Of a stretch of 64,000 nt of DNA, positions 1 to 7,826 are shown piece after piece (position 1 is the first letter of the stretch; each line of letters begins with the position of its first letter). The stretch comes from Tenacibaculum holothuriorum (lineage in GTDB: Bacteria; Bacteroidota; Bacteroidia; Flavobacteriales; Flavobacteriaceae). The position numbers and the translations under genes were made by a program. The notes under the pieces are model-generated. The model was not told where the DNA came from. It did no database searches and was given only the letters and a program-made list of their open reading frames with translations. The stretch spans positions 186,001 to 250,000 of the forward strand of contig NZ_LAPZ01000002.1 of assembly GCF_002120225.1 (NCBI RefSeq), given 5' to 3'.

Positions 1-2
1 TA

Positions 3-188
3 GAATTTCAAGGTAGTACTATAGAAAAATACACCTTAGATTTTGACGGAACAAACTTTTTGTTAACCACAAAACACACCGATTGTTTAGCGAAAGACAA
101 CTGCGGAATTCCTCAAGAAAAGCCAAAAGTAAAATTATCAGAGTTACAGCTACAAACTGCTTGTGCTCCTAATTCAGGATGCTGTTAA
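3..188 (+). CDS. C-terminal fragment of a Cys-tailed protein, probably DUF6428 (arsenic cluster)
   Basis: Only the last 61 codons lie in the window and the gene begins upstream. The frame is open from base 3 and stops with TAA at 186-188. The tail ends in CAPNSGCC, and two further cysteines lie upstream (TDCLAKDNC). This cysteine-rich ending, together with an arsenate-reductase-like gene 10 bases downstream, resembles DUF6428 proteins that sit beside arsR in flavobacterial arsenic operons. The family name comes from memory of that ending and cannot be confirmed from a fragment. A role in arsenic binding or sensing is inference only. Confidence 0.5.
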   Translation, partial: EFQGSTIEKYTLDFDGTNFLLTTKHTDCLAKDNCGIPQEKPKVKLSELQLQTACAPNSGCC

Positions 189-198
189 AACTATATCA

Positions 199-825
199 AT
201 GGAAACATTAAAAACAACACTATTTTCTGAAATATCAGAAACTATTTCTGGATTATCTTCAAAAGTAAGCGAAGAAAGAAAAGAAACATTACAACCTTTA
301 ATTGATTACATCCAAGAAAAAGTAGATGCGAAACAAGCGATTAATCTAAACTTTATTTGTACTCACAATTCAAGAAGAAGTCATTTATCACAAGTTTGGG
401 CACAAGCCATGGCACATTACACGAATGCTCCTCAAGTGAATTGTTATTCTGGCGGAACAGAAACAACCGCAATGCATCCAAATGCAGTAAAAGCCCTATC
501 AAAAAATGGATTTAAAATTCAACAGTTATCACAAGGAGAGAATCCTGTTTATGCTGTAAAATATGCTAAAAACAGCATGCCAATCATTGGGTTTTCTAAA
601 AAATTTGATAATGATTTTAACCCAACTTCAGGTTTTTGTACAATCATGACTTGTTCTCAAGCAGATGAAGGTTGTCCTTTTATAGCTGGTGCAGAAAAAA
701 GAGTTCCAATAACTTTTGAAGACCCTAAGGTGTATGACAATACGCCTTTACAAGAAGAAAAGTATTTAGAAAGAAGCTTGCAAATTGCTTCTGAAATGTT
801 GTATGTATTTTCTTCGATTACCTAA
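199..825 (+). CDS. Low-molecular-weight phosphatase-type arsenate reductase
   Basis: A cytosolic protein of 208 residues. The tyrosine-phosphatase P-loop CX5R is present as C54-THNSR-R60, followed by S61, and a DP pair in the late EDPKVYDN segment fits the general-acid loop of the family. An N-terminal helical extension of about 50 residues precedes the fold, as is usual for Bacteroidota versions. The likely reaction is reduction of arsenate to arsenite. The ATG at 199 is preferred over an in-frame GTG at 163 because that GTG lies inside the upstream gene. The expected ACR3/ArsB efflux pump does not follow; the next gene is convergent rsmG, whose stop directly abuts this one. A true protein phosphatase role is possible but less likely in this context. 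Confidence 0.75.
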   Translation: METLKTTLFSEISETISGLSSKVSEERKETLQPLIDYIQEKVDAKQAINLNFICTHNSRRSHLSQVWAQAMAHYTNAPQVNCYSGGTETTAMHPNAVKALSKNGFKIQQLSQGENPVYAVKYAKNSMPIIGFSKKFDNDFNPTSGFCTIMTCSQADEGCPFIAGAEKRVPITFEDPKVYDNTPLQEEKYLERSLQIASEMLYVFSSIT

Positions 826-1455
826 TTACCCCTTAAACTTAACTGGTAAGTGTACTACTTTTTTGGTTTCAAAGAAATCTTCATCAAAAAAGTCAGATAA
901 ATTATAAATGGTGGCTTTCGGAAACTTAGCAAGTTCTTCTGTTAAGTCACCTCCTTTTAAGTATAAAATTCCATTTTTAAGTTCGTGATTTTGCTTTTTT
1001 TGCACCTTATCTTTAATCCAACGATGAAAAGTTTCCATTTGTGCCACTGCTCTACTTACAATAAAATCGTACGTTTCTTTTACCTCTTCAACACGACCGT
1101 GAGTAGTTTTTACATTCTCTAAACCTAAACCTTCTACAACTTCATTTACCACTTTAATTTTCTTTCCGATAGAATCTACCAAATGAAAATTCGTTTCAGG
1201 AAATAATATTGCTAACGGAATACCAGGAAAACCACCTCCTGTACCAACATCCATAACCTTAGTCCCTGGTTCAAACTCCATAATCTTAGCTATTCCTAAA
1301 GAATGTAGTACGTGACGCATGTACAGTTCATCAATATCTTTACGAGATACCACATTAATTTTTAAGTTCCAATCTTCATACAATTCCTGAAGTTTAGAAA
1401 AATGTGCTATTTGTTGTTCTGTAAGATTATCAAAGTATTTATGTAAGATTTCCAT
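826..1455 (-). CDS. rsmG: 16S rRNA (guanine527-N7)-methyltransferase RsmG
   Basis: A protein of 209 residues, normal for RsmG/GidB. It uses S-adenosylmethionine to methylate N7 of G527 in 16S rRNA, and loss of the activity is known to give low-level streptomycin resistance in other bacteria. The SAM-binding motif VMDVGTGGGFPGIP lies at about residues 67-80. The LYMRHVLHSLG segment before it and the SRAVAQ segment after it are typical of the family. The stop codon directly abuts the stop of the arsenate reductase gene on the other strand, with no terminator visible between them. The gene is transcribed alone and diverges from the desaturase gene. Confidence 0.95.
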   Translation of the reverse strand: MEILHKYFDNLTEQQIAHFSKLQELYEDWNLKINVVSRKDIDELYMRHVLHSLGIAKIMEFEPGTKVMDVGTGGGFPGIPLAILFPETNFHLVDSIGKKIKVVNEVVEGLGLENVKTTHGRVEEVKETYDFIVSRAVAQMETFHRWIKDKVQKKQNHELKNGILYLKGGDLTEELAKFPKATIYNLSDFFDEDFFETKKVVHLPVKFKG

Positions 1456-1573
1456 GGGTACAAATTTCGGTGCAAAAATAGCAAACTAAATTGGTATTCG
1501 TTATTTATTAAACAAAAGATACTTCTGTCATTAAAAAGTAACTTTTTAGCAATAACTATGTACTAAAAACGTT

Positions 1574-1581
1574 TATTTTTG
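1574..1581 (+). promoter_or_regulatory. Candidate -7 box for the desaturase gene
   Basis: TATTTTTG matches the Bacteroidota -7 consensus TAnnTTTG. No good -33 TTG is placed upstream. If it is used, the desaturase transcript has a leader of about 140 bases. That leader contains a 7-bp stem (CTGAATG at 1672-1678 with CATTCAG at 1697-1703) and a possible 7-codon reading frame at 1644-1667. Confidence 0.45.
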
Positions 1582-1725
1582 CGATTCAAACAAACAACAA
1601 CAAATAATAACGAACATAAATTTTATTATTTAAAAGATAGATAATGAAATGGTTAAGGTTTATGTGAGTTACTGAATGATTTGAAATTTCTTTGAGCATT
1701 CAGAAAATTTAAAATTTTAAAACAG

Positions 1726-2817
1726 ATGAAGACTGTTAATTTTTCAAGAATAGATAAAGCTAAATTCTTTAGAACGCTGAATAAGCGAGTTAACAATTAT
1801 TTTAAAGAGAACGACATTAAAAGAACTGGTAACTGGAAGTTATACACCAAAGCCATTATTATGTTCGGAATTTTTATTGTTCCATTTATACTAATCCTTA
1901 CTGTTGATATGTCTCAGTGGATTAAACTTTTACTAGCAGTAGTGATGGGTGTAGGTATGGCTGGAGTTGGTATGAATGTAATGCACGATGCTAACCACGA
2001 ATCTTTTTCAAAAAGAAAATGGGTTAATAAATTAATGGGAAGCAGCATTTATATTTTAGCGGGAAACGTATATAACTGGAAGGTACAACACAATGTTTTA
2101 CACCACACCTATACAAACATTCCAGATCATGATGAAGATATTGATGCTGGTAGAGTTATCCGTTTTTCTAAGCATGCAAAATGGTTATGGATTCATAAGT
2201 TTCAAAAATACTATTCAGTATTTTTATATGGTTTATTAACTATAAACTGGGCAATTACTACCGATTTTAAACAAATGCGTAGTTATTTAAAGCGTAAATT
2301 ATCGTACGGCGAATTTCCAAATCCTGCTACTGAATGGACTAAATTGGTTATTTCTAAAATAGCTTACTATGCTTTATGGATTGTGTTACCAATTGCTGTT
2401 TTAGATATTGCTTGGTGGAAAGTATTAATCGGTTTCTTTGTAATGCACTATACAGCAGGTATTATTTTAAGTGTAATTTTTCAATTAGCACATATTGTAC
2501 CTAAAACTGAAATGCCTACGCCAGATGAAAATGGAAACATGAAAAACACATGGGCGATTCATCAATTATATACAACCGCAAATTTTGCACCTAAAAACTG
2601 GTTAATTAATTTTTATACTGGTGGATTAAATCATCAAGTAGAACACCATATTTTCCCTCATATTTCTCATGTTCATTATAAGAAACTAGCAGAAATTGTA
2701 AAACAAACTGCTTTGGAGTTTAACTTACCTTATCACGAATATAAAACAACAAGAAGAGCTATCATAGAGCACTTTAAACATTTAGCTGAATTGGGAAAAC
2801 AACCACAAATAGCATAA
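1726..2817 (+). CDS. Membrane fatty acid (acyl-CoA) desaturase, front-end type
   Basis: An integral-membrane di-iron desaturase of 363 residues that introduces double bonds into acyl chains. The three histidine boxes are clear: H87-DAN-H91-E, H122-NVL-HH (to 126), and Q304-VEHH (to 308). A Gln at the start of the third box is the hallmark of front-end (delta-5/delta-6-like) desaturases, but the N-terminal cytochrome b5 domain of the eukaryotic enzymes is missing. Several hydrophobic segments (about 43-60, 67-85, 105-113, 210-255) fit the fold. Regiospecificity cannot be read from the sequence. It has its own long leader and is followed 27 bases later by the aminotransferase gene, which may be cotranscribed. 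Confidence 0.88.
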   Translation: MKTVNFSRIDKAKFFRTLNKRVNNYFKENDIKRTGNWKLYTKAIIMFGIFIVPFILILTVDMSQWIKLLLAVVMGVGMAGVGMNVMHDANHESFSKRKWVNKLMGSSIYILAGNVYNWKVQHNVLHHTYTNIPDHDEDIDAGRVIRFSKHAKWLWIHKFQKYYSVFLYGLLTINWAITTDFKQMRSYLKRKLSYGEFPNPATEWTKLVISKIAYYALWIVLPIAVLDIAWWKVLIGFFVMHYTAGIILSVIFQLAHIVPKTEMPTPDENGNMKNTWAIHQLYTTANFAPKNWLINFYTGGLNHQVEHHIFPHISHVHYKKLAEIVKQTALEFNLPYHEYKTTRRAIIEHFKHLAELGKQPQIA

Positions 2818-2844
2818 TTAAAACACAATACAACAACACACAAA

Positions 2845-4032
2845 ATGTCACAACATTTATCAGACAGAATTAACAGTTTGCCTGTATCTCAAACTTTAGC
2901 AATGGCCGCTAAAGCAAGGGAATTAAAAGCTTTAGGAAAAGATATTATTAGCTTAAGTTTAGGAGAACCAGATTTTAACACTCCCGATTTTATTAAAGAC
3001 GCAGCTATTGAAGCTATCAACCAAGATTATAATTCATATACTCCTGTTGACGGTTATGCTGAATTAAAAGAAGCTATTTGCGAGAAGTTTAAGAGAGATA
3101 ATAATCTAACTTACAAACCTAGTCAAGTAGTCGTTTCTACAGGGGCTAAACAATCTATAGCCAATGTAGCGCAAGTTTTATTAAATCCTGGAGACGAAGT
3201 TTTATTACCAGCACCATACTGGGTAAGTTACTCAGCAATAGCAATGCTTTGTGAAGCTAAATTTGTAGAAATTCCATCTTCGATTGATACAGATTTTAAA
3301 ATCACTCCAGAGCAATTAGAAGCTGCTATTACTCCAAAAACTAAAATGGTATTCTTTAATTCGCCAAATAACCCAAGTGGTTCTATTTACAGTGAAGAAG
3401 AATACAGAGCATTAGCTAAAGTATTAGAAAAATATCCTGATATTTTTGTACTATCAGATGAAATTTATGAGCATATAAACTACGGAACCAAACCTTTTAG
3501 TTTTGCTGCAATCGAAAGTATGTACGACAGAACAATCACTGTAAACGGATTAGCAAAAGCGTTTGCTATGACAGGTTGGAGAATTGGTTTTATCGGAGCT
3601 CCAGAGTGGATTGCCAAAGCGTGTACAAAAATGCAAGGGCAAATTACTTCTGGAACTAATTGTATCGCACAACGTGCAGCAATTACAGCAGTAAAGGCAT
3701 CTCCTGAAAAAGTGCAATATATGGTTGATGAATTTAAAAACCGTAGAGATTTAGTATTACAACTTTTAGGTGAAATAGATGGTTTTAAATTGAATGTTCC
3801 TGAAGGTGCGTTTTATATCTTCCCTGATATTTCTGCTTTCTTCGGAAAAACAATTCAAGGAAAAAAGATTGAAAATGCTAACGATTTTTCTATGCTTTTA
3901 TTAGAAGAAGCTAATGTAGCTACCGTAACTGGTGAAGCATTTGGTGCACCAAATTGCATACGCTTATCATATGCTGCTTCTGAATTACAATTACGTGAGG
4001 CTGTTAAAAGAATAAAAAAGGTTTTAAGCTAA
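2845..4032 (+). CDS. Pyridoxal-phosphate aminotransferase, class I (aspartate aminotransferase-like)
   Basis: A cytosolic fold-type I aminotransferase of 395 residues. The N-terminal LSLGEPDFNTP motif (37-47), the NNPSG motif (175-179), D205 and Y208 of the cofactor pocket, the Schiff-base lysine K238 and the following TGWRIGF (R246) are all present. The class Igamma aspartate/prephenate aminotransferases have this pattern, so aspartate plus 2-oxoglutarate is the best substrate guess. Specificity for other amino acids cannot be excluded, and no aspC symbol is given for that reason. A strong hairpin terminator follows. Confidence 0.9.
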   Translation: MSQHLSDRINSLPVSQTLAMAAKARELKALGKDIISLSLGEPDFNTPDFIKDAAIEAINQDYNSYTPVDGYAELKEAICEKFKRDNNLTYKPSQVVVSTGAKQSIANVAQVLLNPGDEVLLPAPYWVSYSAIAMLCEAKFVEIPSSIDTDFKITPEQLEAAITPKTKMVFFNSPNNPSGSIYSEEEYRALAKVLEKYPDIFVLSDEIYEHINYGTKPFSFAAIESMYDRTITVNGLAKAFAMTGWRIGFIGAPEWIAKACTKMQGQITSGTNCIAQRAAITAVKASPEKVQYMVDEFKNRRDLVLQLLGEIDGFKLNVPEGAFYIFPDISAFFGKTIQGKKIENANDFSMLLLEEANVATVTGEAFGAPNCIRLSYAASELQLREAVKRIKKVLS

Positions 4033-4054
4033 ACAACTTCTACATATAACTTAT

Positions 4055-4087
4055 AAAATCTCATGACATTAGTTATGAGATTTTTTT
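4055..4087. terminator. Rho-independent terminator after the aminotransferase gene
   Basis: A perfect 10-bp stem (AAAATCTCAT at 4055-4064, ATGAGATTTT at 4075-4084) with a 10-base loop is followed by a T run to 4087. It lies between the aminotransferase stop and the convergent small gene, and it can act on both strands. Confidence 0.85.
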
Positions 4088-4089
4088 AT

Positions 4090-4305
4090 TTATACAACTA
4101 GTAGTACTAAGATGATTGCAAACATTGAAACTTTTAAAGCAATGGCAGTTTCACTATAAAATTTCGCGCTATCATTTTTTAATTTATTTTTAATTCTAGA
4201 CAATGATTCAGATTTCATTGAACGAATGTTTCTTTTAATTTCTTGTTTGTAAACGGAGGATAAAATTCCTCTTTCTAATACTAAGTTATTTACTGATGAT
4301 TTCAT
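4090..4305 (-). CDS. Small hypothetical protein with C-terminal membrane segment
   Basis: A protein of 71 residues that I do not recognise. The first 50 residues are polar and rich in Lys, Ser and Asn. The last 20 (ALKVSMFAIILVLLVV) form one likely transmembrane helix that ends at the stop, so a tail-anchored topology is plausible. It has an ATG start and lies between two terminators (4055-4087 and 4345-4385), so it is probably a single-gene transcript. No function is proposed. Confidence 0.55.
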   Translation of the reverse strand: MKSSVNNLVLERGILSSVYKQEIKRNIRSMKSESLSRIKNKLKNDSAKFYSETAIALKVSMFAIILVLLVV

Positions 4306-4344
4306 GGTTGTTGATTTAAATGATTTACATCTATTCGACGTACA

Positions 4345-4385
4345 CCATAAAAAAATGTTACATACTTTTTTGCACGTAACATTTT
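4345..4385 (-). terminator. Terminator of the aspartic-protease-like gene (minus strand)
   Basis: AAAATGTTAC (4352-4361) and GTAACATTTT (4376-4385) form a perfect 10-bp stem with a 14-base loop. Read on the minus strand the stem is followed by a run of T (plus-strand A run 4349-4355). This would end transcription of the gene at 4493-4975. Confidence 0.75.
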
Positions 4386-4492
4386 GTAAAACATCAATTA
4401 TTTTTCAAAAAACTCAGTAAAATTGGTTTACGTAAATCGATAAAAAATGTATAAACCGAGTTCTAATTTTAACATTTTTTAACAAAAAAACT

Positions 4493-4975
4493 CTAAAAAG
4501 GCACTTTAAAAAGTTTCTTTAACTGCTTCTTTTTCAACCTTCTTAGATACAATACTTTTTTATCATAATCTATAAATGCCTTTCCACTTTCTAAAACATC
4601 GGCACCAATAATTCCATGAACCTCGTCAGCATTATGCTGCGTTAAAGCGGTGTTTACATGCGACAGATCGAATAAAACTACATTAAATTGCTTATTCTTC
4701 CACTTTCCTATTTTTAGTGAATTGTTTTCAGATTTGTGAGTTTCCATATCAACAGCACCTGCGCCAGCAGCTTTTACATCACTTTCTTCTGATGTCATGT
4801 TGAAATGTTCTTTCAAATCTAACCCAATACAAGAATTAGAAGCGCCTGTATCTAAAATAAATCGACCTTTCACACCATTTAATTCTGCAGTTAACTCTAA
4901 GTGATTGGTAACTATTTTTTTTAGTTTAATTTTTACGTACTTCTTTTTTCGTAATACTTTTTTCAAACTTGCCAT
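4493..4975 (-). CDS. Retropepsin-like aspartic protease
   Basis: A protein of 160 residues with a single retroviral-type aspartic protease domain. The catalytic FILDTGAS motif is clear, and the later HGIIGADVL (flap/ILG-like) segment supports the fold. One domain carries one catalytic Asp, so activity would need a homodimer. No signal peptide or membrane segment is seen, so a cytoplasmic location is inferred. The reading frame is open further upstream, but the start at 4975 is chosen because the -7 box at 4996-5003 would lie inside a longer gene. The gene is divergent from tatD over a 36-base gap. The substrate is unknown. Confidence 0.75.
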   Translation of the reverse strand: MASLKKVLRKKKYVKIKLKKIVTNHLELTAELNGVKGRFILDTGASNSCIGLDLKEHFNMTSEESDVKAAGAGAVDMETHKSENNSLKIGKWKNKQFNVVLFDLSHVNTALTQHNADEVHGIIGADVLESGKAFIDYDKKVLYLRRLKKKQLKKLFKVPF

Positions 4976-4981
4976 TTCTTG

Positions 4982-4989
4982 TACTTTTG
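4982..4989 (+). promoter_or_regulatory. -7 box of tatD
   Basis: TACTTTTG matches TAnnTTTG 22 bases before the tatD ATG. It faces the minus-strand box at 4996-5003, so the two polymerases would bind overlapping DNA. No convincing -33 element is seen. Confidence 0.6.
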
Positions 4990-4995
4990 CTCCCG

Positions 4996-5003
4996 CAAAG
5001 ATA
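4996..5003 (-). promoter_or_regulatory. -7 box of the aspartic-protease-like gene
   Basis: The minus strand reads TATCTTTG, a full match to TAnnTTTG, 20 bases upstream of the ATG at 4975. It supports that start over longer alternatives. Confidence 0.6.
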
Positions 5004-5011
5004 CGTATATA

Positions 5012-5776
5012 ATGATTACAGATACACATACACACTTATACTCAGAGCAATTTGATGAAGACAGAGATTTAATGATGCAACGTGCTAAAGATGCTGGGAT
5101 ATCGCGTTTTTTTATTCCTGCAATCGACAGTTCTTATACCGAAAGAATGTTAACTCTTGAACAAAATTACCCTAACGATGTGTACTTAATGATGGGCTTA
5201 CACCCAACATCTGTAAAAGAGAATTACAAAGAAGAATTACAGCATGTTAAAGAGTGGATTGACAAACGTAATTTTTACGCTATTGGCGAAATAGGAATCG
5301 ATTTGTATTGGGATAAATCCTTTCTACCTCAACAACAAGAAGCTTTTAGAACACAAATACAATGGGCTAAAGAAAAAAAACTTCCTATTGTGATTCATTG
5401 TAGAGAAGCTTTTGATGAAATTTTTGAAGTATTAGAAACTGAAAAAGGAAATGATTTATTCGGGATTTTTCACTGTTTCACTGGAACGTTAGAGCAAGCA
5501 AAAAAAGCCATATCATATAATATGAAATTAGGTATTGGTGGTGTTGCTACTTTTAAAAATGGAAAAATCGACAAATTCTTAAATGAAATAGATTTATCGC
5601 ATATCGTTTTAGAAACAGATGCTCCTTACCTAGCTCCTACTCCATACAGAGGAAAACGCAACGAAAGTTCTTATATAACTAATGTGATAGACAAATTAGT
5701 AGACATTTATGGTTTAAGTTTCGAAGAAATTTCAGAAATTACAACTCAGAATTCTAAAGAAGTGTTTAAAATATAA
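5012..5776 (+). CDS. tatD: TatD family metal-dependent hydrolase (DNase)
   Basis: A cytosolic TIM-barrel metallohydrolase of 254 residues. It shows the DTHTH metal motif (D4, H6, H8), E93 in AIGEIGIDLYW, H129 in VIHC, H154 in GIFHCFTGT and D203 in LETDAPYLAP. These are the metal ligands of TatD enzymes, which act as 3'-5' exonucleases or deoxyribonucleases in DNA and RNA quality control. The ATG at 5012 is preferred over an in-frame ATG at 4979 because the -7 box lies between them. The GH3 gene follows after 16 bases and may share the transcript. Confidence 0.93.
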   Translation: MITDTHTHLYSEQFDEDRDLMMQRAKDAGISRFFIPAIDSSYTERMLTLEQNYPNDVYLMMGLHPTSVKENYKEELQHVKEWIDKRNFYAIGEIGIDLYWDKSFLPQQQEAFRTQIQWAKEKKLPIVIHCREAFDEIFEVLETEKGNDLFGIFHCFTGTLEQAKKAISYNMKLGIGGVATFKNGKIDKFLNEIDLSHIVLETDAPYLAPTPYRGKRNESSYITNVIDKLVDIYGLSFEEISEITTQNSKEVFKI

Positions 5777-5792
5777 TTCACATCCTAATTTT

Positions 5793-6890
5793 ATGAAAAA
5801 AGCAGTATTAACTTTATTTTTCTTATTGAATTGTATTCTAGGTTTTAGCCAAGATAAACAGTTCAATTTACAAGATTTTTACAAGTATAATTCAGAATTA
5901 GAACATAAGGTACATACTGTTTTTCAATCGTTAAATGATTCTGCAAGAGTTTCTCAAATGATTGTTACATCTGCTGGAGAACTAGGAAAAGACAACGCTA
6001 CGGTTAAAAAATTAGTTCAACAAAATAAAGTCGGCGGAGTTATTTATTTAAAAGGAACTAAAAAAAGTCATAAAAGTCTTATTACTGATTTAAATAGTAT
6101 TGCTTCAAAAAACAAACAACTCCCATTATTACATAGTATGGACGCTGAACCTGGTTTGTTAAAAGGACGAATTAAAGGATCGCAACCATTACCAAATGCT
6201 ATTGATATTAAAAACAGTAAAGAATGTGATAGTGTTGTTAATATTATCAACAAAGAGCTTTTAAGCTTAGGTATTCGTCAAAATTTTGCTCCTGTTGTAG
6301 ACATAAGCCCTAACAATGAAGCTATAAAAAGCAGAAGCTTTGGTAGCGACAAAAACAATGTAATAAAACTAAGTAAAGCCTTTATCAATAGCACACAAAA
6401 AGGTCAGATAATTGGTACTGCTAAACATTTTCCTGGTCATGGATTGGTTAAAGGCGATACGCACAAACAATCTGTTTATATAGATGGTGAGTTACAAGAA
6501 TTAGACATTTATAAACCGTTAATAAATGCAGATGTTTTATCTATTATGATAGCGCATATTACTGTAAAGAACAACGATCAATACGCTACTAATGGTTTAC
6601 CTGCAAGTTGTTCGAAAAATATTGTTACCAACCTATTAAAAGATAAATTAAACTTTAAAGGATTAATTATTACAGATGCCATGAATATTATGAAGGCAGT
6701 AACTTACTTAGAAGACGCTCCTTTAAAAGCTTCAAAAGCTGGTTGCGATATGATATTAATGCCTATTGATGAAGTTGATACTCAACACAAAATTTTAGCC
6801 GAAATGAATATCGATGCTGCGTATAAAGCCCAAGTATATCAATCGGTAAAAAAGATTATTCGTTTAAAAATTTGCTTAGGTTTACTGTAA
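5793..6890 (+). CDS. Exported glycoside hydrolase family 3 protein (beta-N-acetylglucosaminidase, NagZ-like)
   Basis: A protein of 365 residues that begins with a signal peptide (MKKAVLTLFFLLNCILGFSQ). The GH3 core shows K211-H212-FPGHG followed by D222-T-H224, the Asp-His pair that serves as acid/base in NagZ enzymes. D295 in LIITDAMNIM is the expected nucleophile and R181 in KSRSFGSD is a substrate residue. The likely role is removal of N-acetylglucosamine from peptidoglycan fragments. Classical NagZ is cytoplasmic, so export is notable. Many Bacteroidota relatives are about 1000 residues with a C-terminal serine-hydrolase domain, but this one is the GH3 domain alone. The gene is followed directly by ogt. 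Confidence 0.85.
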   Translation: MKKAVLTLFFLLNCILGFSQDKQFNLQDFYKYNSELEHKVHTVFQSLNDSARVSQMIVTSAGELGKDNATVKKLVQQNKVGGVIYLKGTKKSHKSLITDLNSIASKNKQLPLLHSMDAEPGLLKGRIKGSQPLPNAIDIKNSKECDSVVNIINKELLSLGIRQNFAPVVDISPNNEAIKSRSFGSDKNNVIKLSKAFINSTQKGQIIGTAKHFPGHGLVKGDTHKQSVYIDGELQELDIYKPLINADVLSIMIAHITVKNNDQYATNGLPASCSKNIVTNLLKDKLNFKGLIITDAMNIMKAVTYLEDAPLKASKAGCDMILMPIDEVDTQHKILAEMNIDAAYKAQVYQSVKKIIRLKICLGLL

Positions 6891-6891
6891 A

Positions 6892-7380
6892 TTGGATTTA
6901 GTTACTACATATTATAAAACTCCTATCGGAATTGCCAAAATTATTGGGAATGATAACGGAATTCAAGCAATTTCTGTGATAGATGATGCTTCGACTACGC
7001 TCAGCATCCCAAAAGAAATTCCGAATGTTTTACAAGATTGTGTACTTCAATTAGAAGAGTATTTTGATGGTAAACGAAAGAAATTTGATTTGAAACTAAA
7101 TCCACAAGGAACCGATTTTCAGAAATCGGTTTGGAAAGAATTATTGAATATTCCTTTTAACAAAACACGAAGTTATTTACAGCAAACCAAAGCTCTAGGT
7201 GATGTAAAAGCGATTAGAGCGGTTGCTTCTGCCAATGGTAAAAATCCAATTTGGATTGTAATCCCATGTCATAGAGTCATCGGATCTGATGGTTCGTTAA
7301 CTGGATACGCAGGTGGAGTTTGGAGAAAAAAGTGGTTATTAGAACACGAAAGTGGTACTAAACAACAGACATTATTTTAA
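6892..7380 (+). CDS. ogt: Methylated-DNA-protein-cysteine methyltransferase
   Basis: A protein of 162 residues that repairs O6-alkylguanine by transferring the alkyl group to its own cysteine. The acceptor is C126 in the IPCHRVIG motif. The helix-turn-helix segment with FQKSVWKEL and the later LTGYAGG loop are standard. The only plausible start is TTG at 6892, one base after the GH3 stop, since no ATG occurs before the conserved region. That spacing suggests translational coupling. The 3' end overlaps convergent tadA by four bases (TTAA). Confidence 0.92.
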   Translation: MDLVTTYYKTPIGIAKIIGNDNGIQAISVIDDASTTLSIPKEIPNVLQDCVLQLEEYFDGKRKKFDLKLNPQGTDFQKSVWKELLNIPFNKTRSYLQQTKALGDVKAIRAVASANGKNPIWIVIPCHRVIGSDGSLTGYAGGVWRKKWLLEHESGTKQQTLF

Positions 7381-7826
7381 TTCAAATTTCGTTTTTCAAT
7401 AAAAAATTTTTTCAACAAGAAACTACATTCTTCTTCCAAAATACCTGAAACAACTTTTGTTTTTGGGTGGATTCGAGTATTCAAAACACTAAAGCCTTGT
7501 TTTGGCTCACTTGCTCCATATACAATTTTTCCTATCTGCGCCCAATAACTAGCTCCTGCACACATTTGGCAAGGTTCTAGCGTAACATATAATGTACAAT
7601 CTTTTAAATATTTTCCGCCTAAAAAATCGGCAGCAGCAGTAAAGGCTTGCATTTCTGCATGCGCAGTAACATCATTGAGCATTTCTGTTAAATTATGCGC
7701 CCTTGCAATTATTTGATCTTTATGAGTAATCACAGCTCCTACAGGAACTTCTCCTTTATCAAAAGCCAATTGTGCTTCTTGCAAAGCTTTTTTCATAAAG
7801 TACACATCGTCAAAAGGATTTATCAT
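7377..7826 (-). CDS. tadA: tRNA(adenosine34) deaminase TadA-like nucleoside deaminase
   Basis: A cytidine-deaminase-fold enzyme of 149 residues. The zinc site is complete: H56-A-E58 (with the proton-shuttling Glu) and P85-C86-QM-C89. In the family this enzyme converts A34 to inosine in the tRNA-Arg anticodon, although a free-nucleobase deaminase such as guanine deaminase has a similar sequence. Its ATG overlaps the stop of the MOSC gene (ATGA), so the two genes are translationally coupled. The 3' end overlaps ogt by four bases. Confidence 0.85.
   Translation of the reverse strand: MINPFDDVYFMKKALQEAQLAFDKGEVPVGAVITHKDQIIARAHNLTEMLNDVTAHAEMQAFTAAADFLGGKYLKDCTLYVTLEPCQMCAGASYWAQIGKIVYGASEPKQGFSVLNTRIHPKTKVVSGILEEECSFLLKKFFIEKRNLN

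Noticed and set aside
4976..5035. N-terminal extension of the aspartic-protease-like protein (MCMCIC start)
   Set aside because: It would cover the -7 box at 4996-5003 and the tatD start, and the Cys-rich peptide has no family support.
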